Assembly: GCF_000014185.1 (NCBI RefSeq)
Contig: NC_008148.1
Location: 1,654,001 to 1,718,000 of the forward strand
Length of the DNA: 64,000 nt
Direction of reading: 5' to 3'
Source of the DNA: Rubrobacter xylanophilus DSM 9941
GTDB lineage: Bacteria > Actinomycetota > Rubrobacteria > Rubrobacterales > Rubrobacteraceae
Below are positions 1 to 9,771 of the stretch, one piece after another. The position numbers were made by a program, and so were the translations under genes. The first letter of the stretch is position 1; the number at the start of each line of letters is the position of its first letter. A model generated the notes under the pieces. The model had not been told where the DNA came from. It searched no databases and saw only the letters and a program-made list of their open reading frames with translations.

Positions 1-1846
1 CGTAGTTCTGGACCCGCCCGGTCTGCACCCGCCGGAGCGCCTCGCCGAGCCGCCCGGTCCCGCGGGCGATGCCGCCCACGAGCCCCCCGAGCACCTCGCG
101 GTCGAAGCCCTGCACCGCCCGCCCCACCGCAAAAGCGGCCCGCACGAAGGTGGCCCCGTAGAGGGCATCGAAGTACCAGCCCTTGTCCAGGAAGGTGTGG
201 AGCCCAAAGAGGCGGCGGGCCATGGCGGGCGCCAGAGCCGGCCGCGCCACGTACATCGCGTAGGCCAGCCCGATGCCGGCGAGCCCCACGAGCACCGAGA
301 TCGCGGCGAGCAGGAAGCTGAAGCCGTGGGGCTCGACCTCCAGCGTCTCCCGGGCGAACCCGCTCGGGGCGACGAAGCCCCCGAAGTAGTCGCGCACCGG
401 CAGCCCGAAGCCCTCCGGGATGCCCACCCAGCCGCTCGCCACCGAGAGGACGGCCAGGATCACCATCGGGACCGTCATCACGCCCGGGGACTCGACGGCC
501 CGGGCCGCGCCCTCCGTCCGGGGCTCGCCGGTGAAGGCCAGAAAGATGGCCCGGAAGATGTAGAAGGCCGTCAGGAACACCGTCCCGATGGCCAGCGCGT
601 ACAGAACGTAGTAGTGCTCCTCGAAGGCCGAGGCGATGATCGCGTCCTTCGACCAGAACCCCGCCAGCGGGAAGATCCCCGCGAGCGAGAGGCCGGCTAT
701 CACCATGGTCCAGAAGGTCAGCGGCATCCTCCGCCTCAGCCCCCCCATCTCGAAGAGGTTGTAGGAGTCCATGGCGTGGATGATGCTGCCCGCGCACAGG
801 AAGAGCAGCGCCTTGAAGAAGGCGTGGTTGTAGAGGTGGAACATCCCGGCCGAGAAGGCCCCCACCCCGAGCCCCAGCATCATGTACCCCAGCTGGGAGA
901 CGGTGGAGTAGGCGATCACCCGCTTTATGTCCTTCTTGACCAGCGCCATCGTCGCGGCCATGAACGCGGTGAAGGCCCCGATGTAGGCGACGATGAGCAT
1001 CGCCGTGGGGCTCTGCACGAAGATGTCGTAGGTGCGGGCCACCAGGTAGACGCCGGCGGCGACCATGGTGGCCGCGTGGATCAGGGCCGACACCGGGGTC
1101 GGACCCTCCATCGCGTCCGGCAACCACACGTGCAGCGGGAACTGGGCGCTCTTGCCTATCGCCCCGACGAACACCAGCACCACCGCGGCGGTCAGCAGCG
1201 ACCCCCCGATAAACCCGGCCTGCGCGGCCTCGGCGATGCCCTCGAAGGCCGTGGTCCCGGTGGCGCGCCAGAACATGATGATCCCCACGAAGAGCGCCGC
1301 GTCCCCGATGCGGGTGACGATGAACGCCTTGAGCGCCGCGTCGCGGGCGGCGGGCTTCTCGAACCAGTGCCCGATGAGCAGGTACGAGCACAGGCCCACC
1401 AGCTCCCAGCAGATGTACAGCTCGATGAAGTTGGGCGCCACCACCAGCCCGAGCATCGAGGCGGTGAACAGGTTGAGCACCGCGTAGTACCAGGCGAAGC
1501 GCCGGTCGCCCGCCATGAACCCGCCGGAGTAGAGCTGGATCATGAGGCTCACGAAGCTCACCACGACCAGCATCACCGCCGCGAGCTCGTCTATGTACAC
1601 CCCGATGGGGAAGCCGCCGCCCTCCCCCAGGTTTATCCAGTACACGGAGAACTCCAGCGGCCGGCCGTCCCGGATGACCAGGTAGAGCGCGAAGAACGAG
1701 AAGACCACCGAGAAGACCATCCCGAAGATGGCCACGTACTGGGCGTTCTCCCGCAGCAGGCGCCCGAAGAGCGCCAGCACGAAGAACACCACGAGCGGTA
1801 TCACCGGTATGGCCGCGATAACCAGCTGTTGGCCCAGGCTCTGCAT
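1..1846 (-). CDS. nuoL: NADH-quinone oxidoreductase subunit L (partial, C-terminus beyond left edge)
   Basis: Antiporter-like membrane subunit of complex I; it takes part in proton pumping in the cytoplasmic membrane. Reading the minus strand from an ATG at 1846 gives 615 codons with no stop before the window edge. The product is almost entirely hydrophobic helices. It carries the family block around WELVGLCSYLLIGHW, a lysine in GKSAQFPLHVWLPDAMEGPTP, and the histidine-rich HLYNHAFFKALLFL segment typical of NuoL and Mrp-type antiporter subunits. It follows nuoK by 17 nt and is the last visible gene of the operon; nuoM and nuoN would be expected further left. Confidence 0.95.
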   Translation of the reverse strand, partial: MQSLGQQLVIAAIPVIPLVVFFVLALFGRLLRENAQYVAIFGMVFSVVFSFFALYLVIRDGRPLEFSVYWINLGEGGGFPIGVYIDELAAVMLVVVSFVSLMIQLYSGGFMAGDRRFAWYYAVLNLFTASMLGLVVAPNFIELYICWELVGLCSYLLIGHWFEKPAARDAALKAFIVTRIGDAALFVGIIMFWRATGTTAFEGIAEAAQAGFIGGSLLTAAVVLVFVGAIGKSAQFPLHVWLPDAMEGPTPVSALIHAATMVAAGVYLVARTYDIFVQSPTAMLIVAYIGAFTAFMAATMALVKKDIKRVIAYSTVSQLGYMMLGLGVGAFSAGMFHLYNHAFFKALLFLCAGSIIHAMDSYNLFEMGGLRRRMPLTFWTMVIAGLSLAGIFPLAGFWSKDAIIASAFEEHYYVLYALAIGTVFLTAFYIFRAIFLAFTGEPRTEGAARAVESPGVMTVPMVILAVLSVASGWVGIPEGFGLPVRDYFGGFVAPSGFARETLEVEPHGFSFLLAAISVLVGLAGIGLAYAMYVARPALAPAMARRLFGLHTFLDKGWYFDALYGATFVRAAFAVGRAVQGFDREVLGGLVGGIARGTGRLGEALRRVQTGRVQNY

Positions 1847-1863
1847 CTACACGGCCACCCTTT

Positions 1864-2205
1864 CTAGCCCCGCAGGGAGTCGACCTCGTCTATGTTTACC
1901 GTCCGGCGGGTCCGGAAGATCGCCAGCACTATCGCCAGCCCCACCGCGACCTCCGCGGCGGCGATGGCGATGATGAGCACCGTGTACCCGGCCCCCGCTC
2001 CCCCCGCCCCGGGGAGGAAGTCCGCGAAGGCCACCAGCGTGAGGTTCACCGCGTTGATCATCAGCTCCACGCACATGAAGACGACCACCGCGTTGCGCCT
2101 TATGAGCGCGCCCCACGCCCCGATGGCGAACATGATCGCCGCGACCGTCAGGTAGCCCTCCAGCGGTATCTGGGCGTTGAGCTGCTCGACGAGCTGCTGC
2201 ATCAC
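1864..2205 (-). CDS. nuoK: NADH-quinone oxidoreductase subunit K
   Basis: Small membrane subunit of complex I (113 residues, normal for NuoK). Three transmembrane helices are visible. The second contains the conserved glutamate in FMCVELMINAVNL and the third a second glutamate in AAAEVAVGLAIVLA, the pair linked to proton transfer in the E-channel. The GTG at 2205 overlaps the nuoJ stop by 4 nt; an ATG at 2202 is an equally good start one codon later. The coupling argues for co-translation with nuoJ. Confidence 0.95.
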   Translation of the reverse strand: MMQQLVEQLNAQIPLEGYLTVAAIMFAIGAWGALIRRNAVVVFMCVELMINAVNLTLVAFADFLPGAGGAGAGYTVLIIAIAAAEVAVGLAIVLAIFRTRRTVNIDEVDSLRG

Positions 2206-2735
2206 CGGCCCGCCTCCTCCCCTCCGGCGCCCTCCTTGCGGCGGCTGATGGCTATGGCCGCGACCAGCGCCACCAGCAGCAGGACCGAGGCGGCCTCGAA
2301 GAGCAGCGAGAAGATCTCCAGCCCCTCATCCACCCCGAGCAGGCTGCGCCCGAGCACGGCGACCGACCGCGCCCCGTTGCCCGGCCCGGTCTCCCCCCAG
2401 CCCTCCGTGGCCAGGATGTAGCAGAGAAAGGCGCCCACGCCGGCCGCCGCGAAGAACCCGGGCCATATCTGCCGGTTGATGATCGTCCGGAAGCGCCGCA
2501 CCTGCGGCCGCTGGGTGAACATGATCCCGAAGAGGATCACCACGGTCACCGCCCCGACGTAGATGAGCACCTGGAACGCCGCCAGCACCGGGACGTTCAG
2601 CATCACGAAGAACCCGGCCACCCCCAGAAAGGCGCCGGACATGAAAAGCGCCGAGTGGACCACGCTCCGGCTCAGGACCACGCCCAGAGCCGAGACGAGC
2701 GTCATCCCGGTCAGGAACGCGAACGCTACCGTCAA
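2202..2735 (-). CDS. nuoJ: NADH-quinone oxidoreductase subunit J
   Basis: Membrane subunit of complex I, 177 residues with about five hydrophobic helices; the IYVGAVTVVILFGIMF stretch is the family hallmark near helix 3. The start is a TTG preceded by a purine-rich GGAAGAGG. In most operons nuoI lies immediately upstream. Here the space between nuoH and nuoJ is only 116 nt and holds no ferredoxin-like gene. The C-terminus is a short charged, glycine-rich tail. Confidence 0.93.
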   Translation of the reverse strand: MTVAFAFLTGMTLVSALGVVLSRSVVHSALFMSGAFLGVAGFFVMLNVPVLAAFQVLIYVGAVTVVILFGIMFTQRPQVRRFRTIINRQIWPGFFAAAGVGAFLCYILATEGWGETGPGNGARSVAVLGRSLLGVDEGLEIFSLLFEAASVLLLVALVAAIAISRRKEGAGGEEAGR

Positions 2736-2851
2736 GCCGCCTCTTCCTTTCTAGCCGCTCTCCCGTCCTCGGAAACGACCCGGAGAATCATCCCCCGGCC
2801 CCCCGTGCTCGCCTGTCCTCTCTGAGGCGTCCCCCCAAGGCCTCTCCCCCC

Positions 2852-3859
2852 TCAGATCACCAGCATGGCCCCGGCCGTCACGAACAGCCAGAGGATGGTC
2901 ACCGGAACCAGTATCTTCCACCCCAGGTCCATGAGCTGGTCCATCCTGAGGCGCGGCAAGGTCCAGCGTATCCACTGGAAGACGAAGATGAGCAGCGTGG
3001 TCTTTATCCCGAGCCACAGCCAGTTGAACACGCCGAGGTCCAAAAAGGGCAGCGGCGGCTGCCAGCCCCCCAGAAAGAGGGTCGAGGCCACCGCGCTCAT
3101 GACCGCCATGGAGGCGAACTCGGAGGCCTGTATGAGCGCCCAGGTCATCCCGGAGTACTCGATCATGAACCCGCCGACGATCTCGCTCTCCCCCTCCGGC
3201 AGGTCGAAGGGGATCCTCTTGACCTCGGCGAGCCCCGAGACGAAGAAGGCCAGGAACATCGGCAGCTGCGGCCAGATGATCCAGTTCCAGAACCCCCCGG
3301 CCTGGTACTCGACTATGTCCACCATCGAGAGGCTCCCGGTGAGCATGGCCACCCCGAGCAGGCTCAGGATGAGCGGCACCTCGTAGGAGATCATCTGCCC
3401 GGCCCCCCTCAGGGCGCCGAGCAGCGAGAAGTTGGAGCGGCTGCCGTAGCCGGCCATGATGACCCCGAGGGCCCCGATGGAGGTTATGGCGAAGAAGTAC
3501 ACGAGCCCGATGTTGAGGTCGGCCACCACCATCCCGGGCCCGAACGGTATGACGAGCCACACCGCGGCGGCCGGCAGGAACATGGCGATGGGGGCCGCGA
3601 GAAAGACCCAGCGGTCGGCCCGGCCGGGCGAGACGTTCTCTTTAATGAACAGCTTGACCACGTCGGCGGCGGGCTGCAACAGCCCGCGCGGCCCCACCCG
3701 GTTGGGGCCGTACCTGAGCTGGATGTAGGCGGAGACCTTGCGCTCGGCGAGCGTGAGCACCGCGGCGATGTTCAGGACCAGAAAGATGACGGTCGCCGAG
3801 GAGATCAGAAACCGCCAGGGCTCCTGCTCGAGGTACTCAAGCGCCACTACTTGTCCCAC
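2852..3859 (-). CDS. nuoH: NADH-quinone oxidoreductase subunit H
   Basis: Membrane subunit of complex I that joins the hydrophilic arm to the membrane arm and helps form the quinone chamber. The 335 residues span about eight helices. Visible signatures include [21 protein letters not shown] near residue 40 and the [17 protein letters not shown] loop that contacts the quinone site. The open frame begins with GTG at 3859, overlapping nuoD by 13 nt. A second in-frame GTG at 3847 overlaps the nuoD TAG by one base and is the more likely start (331 residues). Confidence 0.95.
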
Positions 3860-5037
3860 CCCCCGGAGACGGGGTCCACGAGCCCCATTATGGGCATGAT
3901 GTCGGGCAGATAGTGGCCGGGCATCTTCTCCTGCAGGAGCTGCATGTTCACGAAGCTGGGGTCCCGGTAGTGGACCCGGTAGGGGGTGTCGGAGCCGTCG
4001 GAGACCACGTGCACCGCGAACTCCCCCCGCGGGCCCTCAACGCGCCCGAAGCCCTCGCCCTCCGGCGGCCGGACCCTCCGGCCCACATCCCCCATGACCT
4101 CGCCCTCGGGCATCTTCTCCAGGCACTGGCGGATGATCTTGATGCTCTCGTAGACCTCCTTTATCCGCACCCGGTAGGAGGCCTCCACGTCGCCCGCGGT
4201 GTCGGTGACCACCTCGAAGTCGAGCTCGGGGTAGACGCTGTAGGGGTAGTCGCGCCGCACGTCGAAGGCCACGCCGGTGCACCGCAGCGGCGGCCCGGTG
4301 AGCCCCAGCTCGATGGCCTCCTCCTGCGTGAGCCGCGAGATGCCCCGGGTGCGCTCGATGAAGATCTCGTTCCCCTCGATGAGGTCTATGAAGTCGGGCT
4401 TGATGCGCTTCTCGAGCCCCTCGACGTACTCCCAGATCTTCTCCGGGATGTCGGGCGGCAGGTCGGCCTTGACCCCGCCGATGCGGATGTAGTGGAACAT
4501 CATCCGGGCCCCGGTGACGGCCTCGAAGAAGTTCTGGATCCTCTCCCTCTCCCGGAAGGCGTACAGGATGGGGGTGAAGGCCCCGAGCTCGAGCAGCAGG
4601 AACCCGATCGATGGCAGGTGGCTCGCGATGCGCATCAGCTCGCACATCAGAACCCGGATGTACTCGGCGCGCGGCGGTATCTCCACCCCGAGCAGGTCCT
4701 CGACCGCCAGGCAGTAGCCGTGCTCGTTGTGCATGTTGGCGAAGTAGTCGAGCCTGTCGGTGAGCGGGATGACCGCCGGGTAGGTCCGGTTCTCGGCGAT
4801 CTTCTCCTGGCAGCGGTGCAGGTAGCCCATCACGGGGTCGCAGCGGACGATGGTCTCCCCGTCCAGCTCCAGGATGAGCCGCAGAAGCCCGTGCATCGCC
4901 GGGTGCTGCGGCCCCATGTTCATGTCCAGCGTCTCGAGGCCGAACTCGTCCCGGATGTCGGGGTCGACCAGCCGGCTGGTCGCCGGACGGATGAGGGTGA
5001 TGGCTTCCTCTGCAGCCCTGCGCTCTTCCCTTAGCAT
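3847..5037 (-). CDS. nuoD: NADH-quinone oxidoreductase subunit D (49 kDa)
   Basis: Hydrophilic subunit of complex I related to the large subunit of NiFe hydrogenases; with NuoB it forms the quinone-binding cleft. The 396-residue length is usual. The N-terminal GPQHPAMHG block, the [14 protein letters not shown] segment and the [19 protein letters not shown] helix are recognisable. It lies 4 nt downstream of nuoC as a separate gene (no nuoCD fusion) and overlaps nuoH. The C-terminus DPVSGGWDK is a variant of the usual DPVxGEVDR ending. Confidence 0.95.
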
Positions 5038-5041
5038 CTCT

Positions 5042-5533
5042 CTACCTCAACCCCTCGAAGGTTCGCTTGGTGCTGATCTCGAAGCTCTTCAGAAGCGGGT
5101 GGTGGTCGAAGTGGTCCTGCCACATGTAGACCCGGCGCAGATCGGGGTGCCCCCGGAACGCCACGCCGAACATGTCGTAGGCCTCCCGCTCGTGCCAGTT
5201 GGCCGTGGGATATATGCCGGTGACGGTATCTATGACGGGCTCCTCGCCCTGCAGCACGGTCTTGACCCTGACCCTGGCCCCCCGCATGTCGAGCAGCTCG
5301 TAGGTGAGCTCGAAGGAGCCCTGCCGGTCCACGACGGTTATGAAGGAGAGGTGCAGGATGCCCAGGGACTGCCGGGCGGTCGAGAGCACCGCGGGCACGC
5401 TGCCGGGGTCCACCCCGAGCACCACCGTGTTGCCCTCAACCCGGGCCTCCTCCAGCCCGTGCCTGCTGCGAAAGCCCTCGAGGTAGCGCTCCAGGCGCTC
5501 CTCCAGGCTCCCCTCGGGCAGCGCGACGGCCAT
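5042..5533 (-). CDS. nuoC: NADH-quinone oxidoreductase subunit C (30 kDa)
   Basis: Hydrophilic subunit of complex I, 163 residues. The C-terminal half has the signature [19 protein letters not shown] followed by [14 protein letters not shown]. The reading frame stays open further upstream, but the ATG at 5533 is preferred. It sits two bases after the nuoB stop, has a strong GGAGGGG 6 nt upstream, and begins where homology starts. Position between nuoB and nuoD is canonical. Confidence 0.93.
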
Positions 5534-5534
5534 C

Positions 5535-6290
5535 CTAAGCCCCCTCCTTCCCCTCTTCCCGCTCTCCGCTCCCGGAGGCTCCGGCGCCACGCCCCGCCTT
5601 CAGCCTCTCCCTGGCCTCCGGCGGGATCCAGCCGACGTCCGTCATGGAGCCGGGCGGCAGACCCTTGCGCTGGAAGACGTAGGTGCGCGGCAGCCGCTTT
5701 ATGCCCTTCGGCCGGTGCGCCTTGCCCTCGCTTATCTGCCTGTACTCCCGCTCCGGCAGGTACTCCCGGATGTTGCCCTCCTCGTCCACGAGGGCGGGCC
5801 GCGGCTTCTCGTACCCGACCTGCTGCTCGCGCTCGATCTTCTTCTGCAGCGTCATGATCCCGAAGATGAGCGCCTCGGGCCGCGGCGGACACCCCGGCAC
5901 GTACACGTCGACGGGGATGACCCGATCGGCCCCCATGAGCACCGAGTACCCGTCGAGGAACGGCCCGCCGGAGATGGCGCAGGCCCCCATCGCGATCACC
6001 CACTTGGGCTCGGGCATCTGCTCGTAGAGGCGGGTCATCCGCTCGGCCATCTTGGTGGAGACGGTGCCCGAGACGATCATGACGTCCGCCTGACGAGGAG
6101 AGCCGGCGAAGAAGCCGGCCCCGAAACGCTCGAGATCGTTGTGCGCCATCCCGGTGGACATCATCTCGATGGCGCAACAGGCAAGCCCGAACTGTAGCGG
6201 CCACAGGGAGTTCTTGCGCGCCCAGTTGAAGAGCTTGTCGGTGCTGGTGGTGATGATGTTCGGCTCGTCGAACTTCTGCATCAAACCCAT
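5535..6290 (-). CDS. nuoB: NADH-quinone oxidoreductase subunit B (20 kDa, cluster N2)
   Basis: Carries the terminal 4Fe-4S cluster N2 that passes electrons to quinone. The tandem cysteines in [11 protein letters not shown] (residues 38-39) and two further cysteines in MGACAISGG and [11 protein letters not shown] supply the four ligands. At 251 residues it is longer than many NuoB proteins: after the core it has a C-terminal extension of about 80 residues rich in charged residues and proline. The start overlaps the nuoA end by 10 nt. Confidence 0.95.
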   Translation of the reverse strand: MGLMQKFDEPNIITTSTDKLFNWARKNSLWPLQFGLACCAIEMMSTGMAHNDLERFGAGFFAGSPRQADVMIVSGTVSTKMAERMTRLYEQMPEPKWVIAMGACAISGGPFLDGYSVLMGADRVIPVDVYVPGCPPRPEALIFGIMTLQKKIEREQQVGYEKPRPALVDEEGNIREYLPEREYRQISEGKAHRPKGIKRLPRTYVFQRKGLPPGSMTDVGWIPPEARERLKAGRGAGASGSGEREEGKEGA

Positions 6291-6670
6291 CTCAGGGCCC
6301 CCTTCTTCCAGGCGTAGGCGAGCCCGGCGCCGAGTATGAGCACGAAAACGACCATCTCTACGAAACCATACACCCCGAGCTCACGGTAAACGACCGCCCA
6401 CGGATACAGAAAGGCGGCCTCCACGTCGAAGATCAAGAACAGCAACGCAAACACGTAGTACCTGACCGGGAAGGGCCGCCAGGGGTCGGTGACGCTGGTC
6501 TCCGCCGTCTCGTATACCCGCCGCTTGGTCTCGGAGGGACGGCTCGGCGCGATGAGCCGGGCCAGGACCAGAACGCTGGCCACGAACCCGACCACGAGCA
6601 GGATAAACGCCCCCACGTACAGGTAGAGAACTCCGTACCCTATCTCCTGCTGCAATAGCCCCAGCGTCAA
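6281..6670 (-). CDS. nuoA: NADH-quinone oxidoreductase subunit A
   Basis: First gene of the complex I operon; a 129-residue membrane subunit with three helices. The [19 protein letters not shown] segment with conserved acidic residues is diagnostic. The loop after helix 1, which usually reads YECG, reads YETAETSV here, so the common cysteine is missing. The start is taken as TTG at 6670, 33 nt downstream of the -10 box, with only a weak purine-rich stretch before it. The initiation codon is the uncertain part. Confidence 0.93.
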   Translation of the reverse strand: MTLGLLQQEIGYGVLYLYVGAFILLVVGFVASVLVLARLIAPSRPSETKRRVYETAETSVTDPWRPFPVRYYVFALLFLIFDVEAAFLYPWAVVYRELGVYGFVEMVVFVLILGAGLAYAWKKGALRWV

Positions 6671-6702
6671 TTACAGCCTTTCTTCCCGCGAAACCTGTTT
6701 GC

Positions 6703-6731
6703 AATATACATATGCCGCCTGGAACTTTCAA
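6703..6731 (-). promoter_or_regulatory. promoter of the nuo operon
   Basis: Read on the minus strand: -35 TTGAAA (6726-6731), a 17-nt spacer, and -10 TATATT (6703-6708). This is near consensus for a housekeeping sigma factor and lies in an unusually AT-rich island. Transcription would begin near 6696, giving a leader of about 26 nt before the nuoA TTG. Confidence 0.75.
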
Positions 6732-6759
6732 GGAGATACTTTCAGTAGCAAACGGTTAT

Positions 6760-7962
6760 TTAATCTCCCTTAACCGCGCGCCTGCCGTTACGACCCACGA
6801 TCTGGACGAACTGGACGAGCATCTGCCGGTAGGCCTCCAGGGACTCGCAGACGACGTACTCGGCGGGGCCGTGGTGACCGCCCCCGATGGGGCCGAACTC
6901 CACGCCGGGGACGCCGACGCGCTGGAAGTAGACGATGTCCGAGGCGCCGTGGCGTCCGACGCCGACCGGGTTGCCGTGGTAGTGCCGCGCGGCGACCTCC
7001 CTGAGAGCCTTCACGTAGGGGTTTCTGCGGGAGACGTAGGTGGGCTCGCAGGAGTAGAGCACCTCCACCTCGGCGGGCAGGTCGATGGAGCGGATCTGGC
7101 GGGTGATCTCCTTGGGGTCCTGCCCCGGCAGGTAGCGGATGTCCATGTCGTAGGTGGCACGGTCCGGCACCCGGTTTATGACGTCCCCGCCGATGATCCG
7201 GGCGAAGTTTATGCTCGGGTAGGGGAAGAGCTCGCTCCGCTCGTGGGCGAAGGGCAGCTCCAGCACCCGCCGGTAGTGCTCGTAGGCCATGAGCACCGCG
7301 TTCTTGCCGAGCCAGGGCCTCGAGCCGTGGGCGCTCTTGCCCCGCAGGGTGACCCGCAGGTGCAGCACGCCCTTGGCCTGGGTGCCGACGTGGAAGTCGG
7401 TGGGCTCGCCGGTGATCAGGAAGTCCCCCACGTGGCCGTGCTGGATCAGGATCTCGGCGCCCTTCGGCCCCCCGTACTCCCGCTCCTCGTCGGGGACGAC
7501 GAGGAGCTCGACGGTGGCCTCGCAACCGAGGAGGTGGAGATCCTCCATGGCGTACATCATGGCCGCGAGCGCCCCCTTCATGTCGTAGACGCCGCGCCCG
7601 TAGAGCTCGCCGTCCTCCTCGTAGGGGTCGAACTGCCACTCCTCGCCGGGGACCACGTCCACGTGCCCGTGGAAGAGTATCCTGGGCTCGCCGGACCCGA
7701 CGCGCACGGCGAGCGAGGAGAGCTCGCCCCCGGGCCCCGCCCCCCCGTAGGTGAGGGTCTGGAGCCCCCGGGCCTCGAACCAGCCCCGGATGAACTCGAT
7801 GGCGGACCGCGTGGCCCCGGGGGTGTAGGACCGGTAGCCGACGAGCCGCCGGGTCAGAGAGAGAACCTCGTTCTCCGGCTTGGTCTTCTGCAGCCTCTCC
7901 TCCCGCAAACGCGTCGCCGCCGGAGCCCCTGCCGGCCCCGGCGGTAACAAATGGTAGCTCAA
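6760..7962 (-). CDS. M20-family metallopeptidase (ArgE/DapE/ACY1 type)
   Basis: Zinc-dependent amidohydrolase or peptidase of the M20 family; the exact substrate is not evident. The metal-binding pattern is clear: HGHVDVVPG with the first His/Asp, GVYDMKG with the bridging Asp, PDEEREYGG with the catalytic Glu pair, GEPTD, and a late His in GPIGGGHHGPAEY. A lid domain sits between (GKSAHGS region). The 400-residue length fits ArgE, DapE or succinyl-aminoacyl hydrolases. The first in-frame start is a TTG at 7962; the conserved region begins about 30 residues in, so a later start is possible. It follows murA by 20 nt and may share its transcript. Confidence 0.85.
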   Translation of the reverse strand: MSYHLLPPGPAGAPAATRLREERLQKTKPENEVLSLTRRLVGYRSYTPGATRSAIEFIRGWFEARGLQTLTYGGAGPGGELSSLAVRVGSGEPRILFHGHVDVVPGEEWQFDPYEEDGELYGRGVYDMKGALAAMMYAMEDLHLLGCEATVELLVVPDEEREYGGPKGAEILIQHGHVGDFLITGEPTDFHVGTQAKGVLHLRVTLRGKSAHGSRPWLGKNAVLMAYEHYRRVLELPFAHERSELFPYPSINFARIIGGDVINRVPDRATYDMDIRYLPGQDPKEITRQIRSIDLPAEVEVLYSCEPTYVSRRNPYVKALREVAARHYHGNPVGVGRHGASDIVYFQRVGVPGVEFGPIGGGHHGPAEYVVCESLEAYRQMLVQFVQIVGRNGRRAVKGD

Positions 7963-7982
7963 AACCCCGGCCGGGACGCCCG

Positions 7983-9263
7983 TCAGCGGGCCACGGTCGC
8001 CCCGCTCTCAAGAGCAACCGCGGCCCCGAGCGCGGAGAGCTTCTCCTCGAAGCGCTCGTAGCCCCGCAGGATGTGCCGGGCTTCGTCCACGACCGTCGTC
8101 CCCTCGGCGACGAGCCCGGCCATCACCAGCGCCGCGCCCCCGCGCAGGTCGGGGGCCTGCACAGTGGTGCCCGAGAGGCGCCGCGGCCCGCGCACCAGCG
8201 CCCGGTGCCCGCCGAAGAGGTCTATGCCGGCGCCCATCCGGTTCAGCTCCTCGGCCACCTGCAGCCGGTTTTCGTAGACGTTCTCCGTGATGATCCCGCA
8301 GCCCGAGACCTGGGTGAGCAGAACCATCATCTGGGCCTGGAGGTCGGTGGCGAACCCCGGGAAGGGCAGGGTGGAGACGTCCACCCCGCGCAGCTCGGCC
8401 GGGTCCTTCTGCCGCACCAGGATGCCCTCCTCCGTGAGGCTCAGGTCCGCGCCCATGTCGTGGAGCTTCTCCAGCTCCATCTTCAGGTGCTCCGGGCGGG
8501 CGCCCCGGACGAGCACCTCGCCCCCCGTCGCCGCCGCGGCCATCACGAAGGTGCCGGCCTCGATGCGGTCCGGGATCACCGTCCACTCCACCGGCTCCAG
8601 CTCCTCCACGCCCTCCACCACGATCCTGCCGGTCCCAGCGCCCACGACGCTGGCCCCCATGCCGTTCAGGAAGTCGGCCAGGGCCACGATCTCCGGCTCC
8701 CGGGCGGCGTTCTCGATGATGGTGATCCCGCGGGCCCGCACCGCCGCCATCATCACGTTCTCCGTGGCGCCGACGCTCGGGTACTCGAAGTACACCTCCG
8801 CGCCCCGCAGCCCCCCCGGGGCCCGCGCCTTTATAAAGCCGTGGTCCACCTCCACCTCGGCCCCGAGCGCCCGCAGCCCGTCGAGGTGGAAGTTGAACTT
8901 GCGCAAGCCCAGGTTGCACCCCCCCGGCGCCGAGACCTCGGCCTGCCCGAAGCGGGCCACGAGCGGCCCGAGCACGATGATGGAGGCCCGCATCTGGCGC
9001 ACCAGCTCGTAGGGGGCGGTGTAGGAGTCGATGCCGGTGGCGTCGACCTCCAGGGTGTCGCCCTCGAAGCGCGCCCCGGCCCCCAGGGCGTCGAGCAGCG
9101 CCAGCATCGTCTGCATGTCCCGGATGCGGGGCACGTTGTGCAGCACGGTCCTCCCCGGCGCGAGCAGCGCCGCGGCGGCCAGCTTCAGCGCCGAGTTCTT
9201 GGCGCCCGAGACCCCGACCTCCCCGCGGAGCCGGGCTCCGCCCTCTATGACAAAGCGCTCCAC
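7983..9263 (-). CDS. murA: UDP-N-acetylglucosamine 1-carboxyvinyltransferase
   Basis: Catalyses the first committed step of peptidoglycan synthesis: transfer of enolpyruvate from PEP to UDP-GlcNAc in the cytoplasm. The 426-residue length is standard. The N-terminal GAKNSALKLAAAALL motif and the catalytic cysteine in SAPGGCNLGLRK (Cys116, the residue alkylated by fosfomycin) are present, so a fosfomycin-sensitive type is expected. The GTG start at 9263 has a GGGAGGGGG ribosome site. It lies just downstream of the atp operon in the same direction, an arrangement also seen in other actinobacteria. Confidence 0.96.
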   Translation of the reverse strand: MERFVIEGGARLRGEVGVSGAKNSALKLAAAALLAPGRTVLHNVPRIRDMQTMLALLDALGAGARFEGDTLEVDATGIDSYTAPYELVRQMRASIIVLGPLVARFGQAEVSAPGGCNLGLRKFNFHLDGLRALGAEVEVDHGFIKARAPGGLRGAEVYFEYPSVGATENVMMAAVRARGITIIENAAREPEIVALADFLNGMGASVVGAGTGRIVVEGVEELEPVEWTVIPDRIEAGTFVMAAAATGGEVLVRGARPEHLKMELEKLHDMGADLSLTEEGILVRQKDPAELRGVDVSTLPFPGFATDLQAQMMVLLTQVSGCGIITENVYENRLQVAEELNRMGAGIDLFGGHRALVRGPRRLSGTTVQAPDLRGGAALVMAGLVAEGTTVVDEARHILRGYERFEEKLSALGAAVALESGATVAR

Positions 9264-9313
9264 TGCCCTGCTTCCCCCTCCCTGAAAAGCTCCGAAGACA
9301 GGCCCGAGGCGGG

Positions 9314-9332
9314 GCCGGCCGCGGCGGCCGGC
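9314..9332 (-). terminator. hairpin at the end of the atp operon
   Basis: A 7-bp GC-only stem (9314-9320 with 9326-9332) and a 5-nt loop touch the atpC stop codon. There is no U-tract. It could slow or end transcription before murA, or protect the atp message; the function is inferred only from position. Confidence 0.4.
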
Positions 9333-9771
9333 TAGCCCCCGCCGTACCTGCGCGCCACCCGGACGAGGTTCTCGCCGAGCCTGACGCGGCGCGAGATCTC
9401 CTCGCGCGCCCGGCGGGAGTCCTCGTCCTCCTCCTCGGGGAGCTGCCCGAGCTCCCGCTCGGCCTGCTCTATGCGGTGCTCGGCCTCCTCGACGTTGATC
9501 TCGGAGGCCGGCACCGCCTCCTCGACCAGGATCTGGACGAGGTTGTCGGCGACCTTGAAGAAGCCGTCGGAGGTGGCGTAGACGCGCCGCTCCTCGCCCC
9601 GCGTGATCCTGACGTCCCAGAAGTCCACCGTCGAGATCACCGGGTAGTGGTCGACCATCACCCCGATCTCGCCGTCGGCGATCTTGGCGACCACGAGGTC
9701 GGCCTCGCCGTCGTAGACGACGCGCTCGGGGGTGATCAGGCGGCAGAAGAGCTGGCGGCCCTCCCCGGCCA

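Noticed and set aside
197-1867. A 556-codon plus-strand frame over nuoL
   Set aside because: Antisense shadow of nuoL; composition dominated by Arg/Gly/His/Pro, while the minus strand encodes a clear NuoL.
2751-3560. Possible hidden nuoI in an alternative frame between nuoH and nuoJ
   Set aside because: The 269-codon frame lies almost wholly inside nuoH and has no CxxCxxCxxxCP ferredoxin motif.
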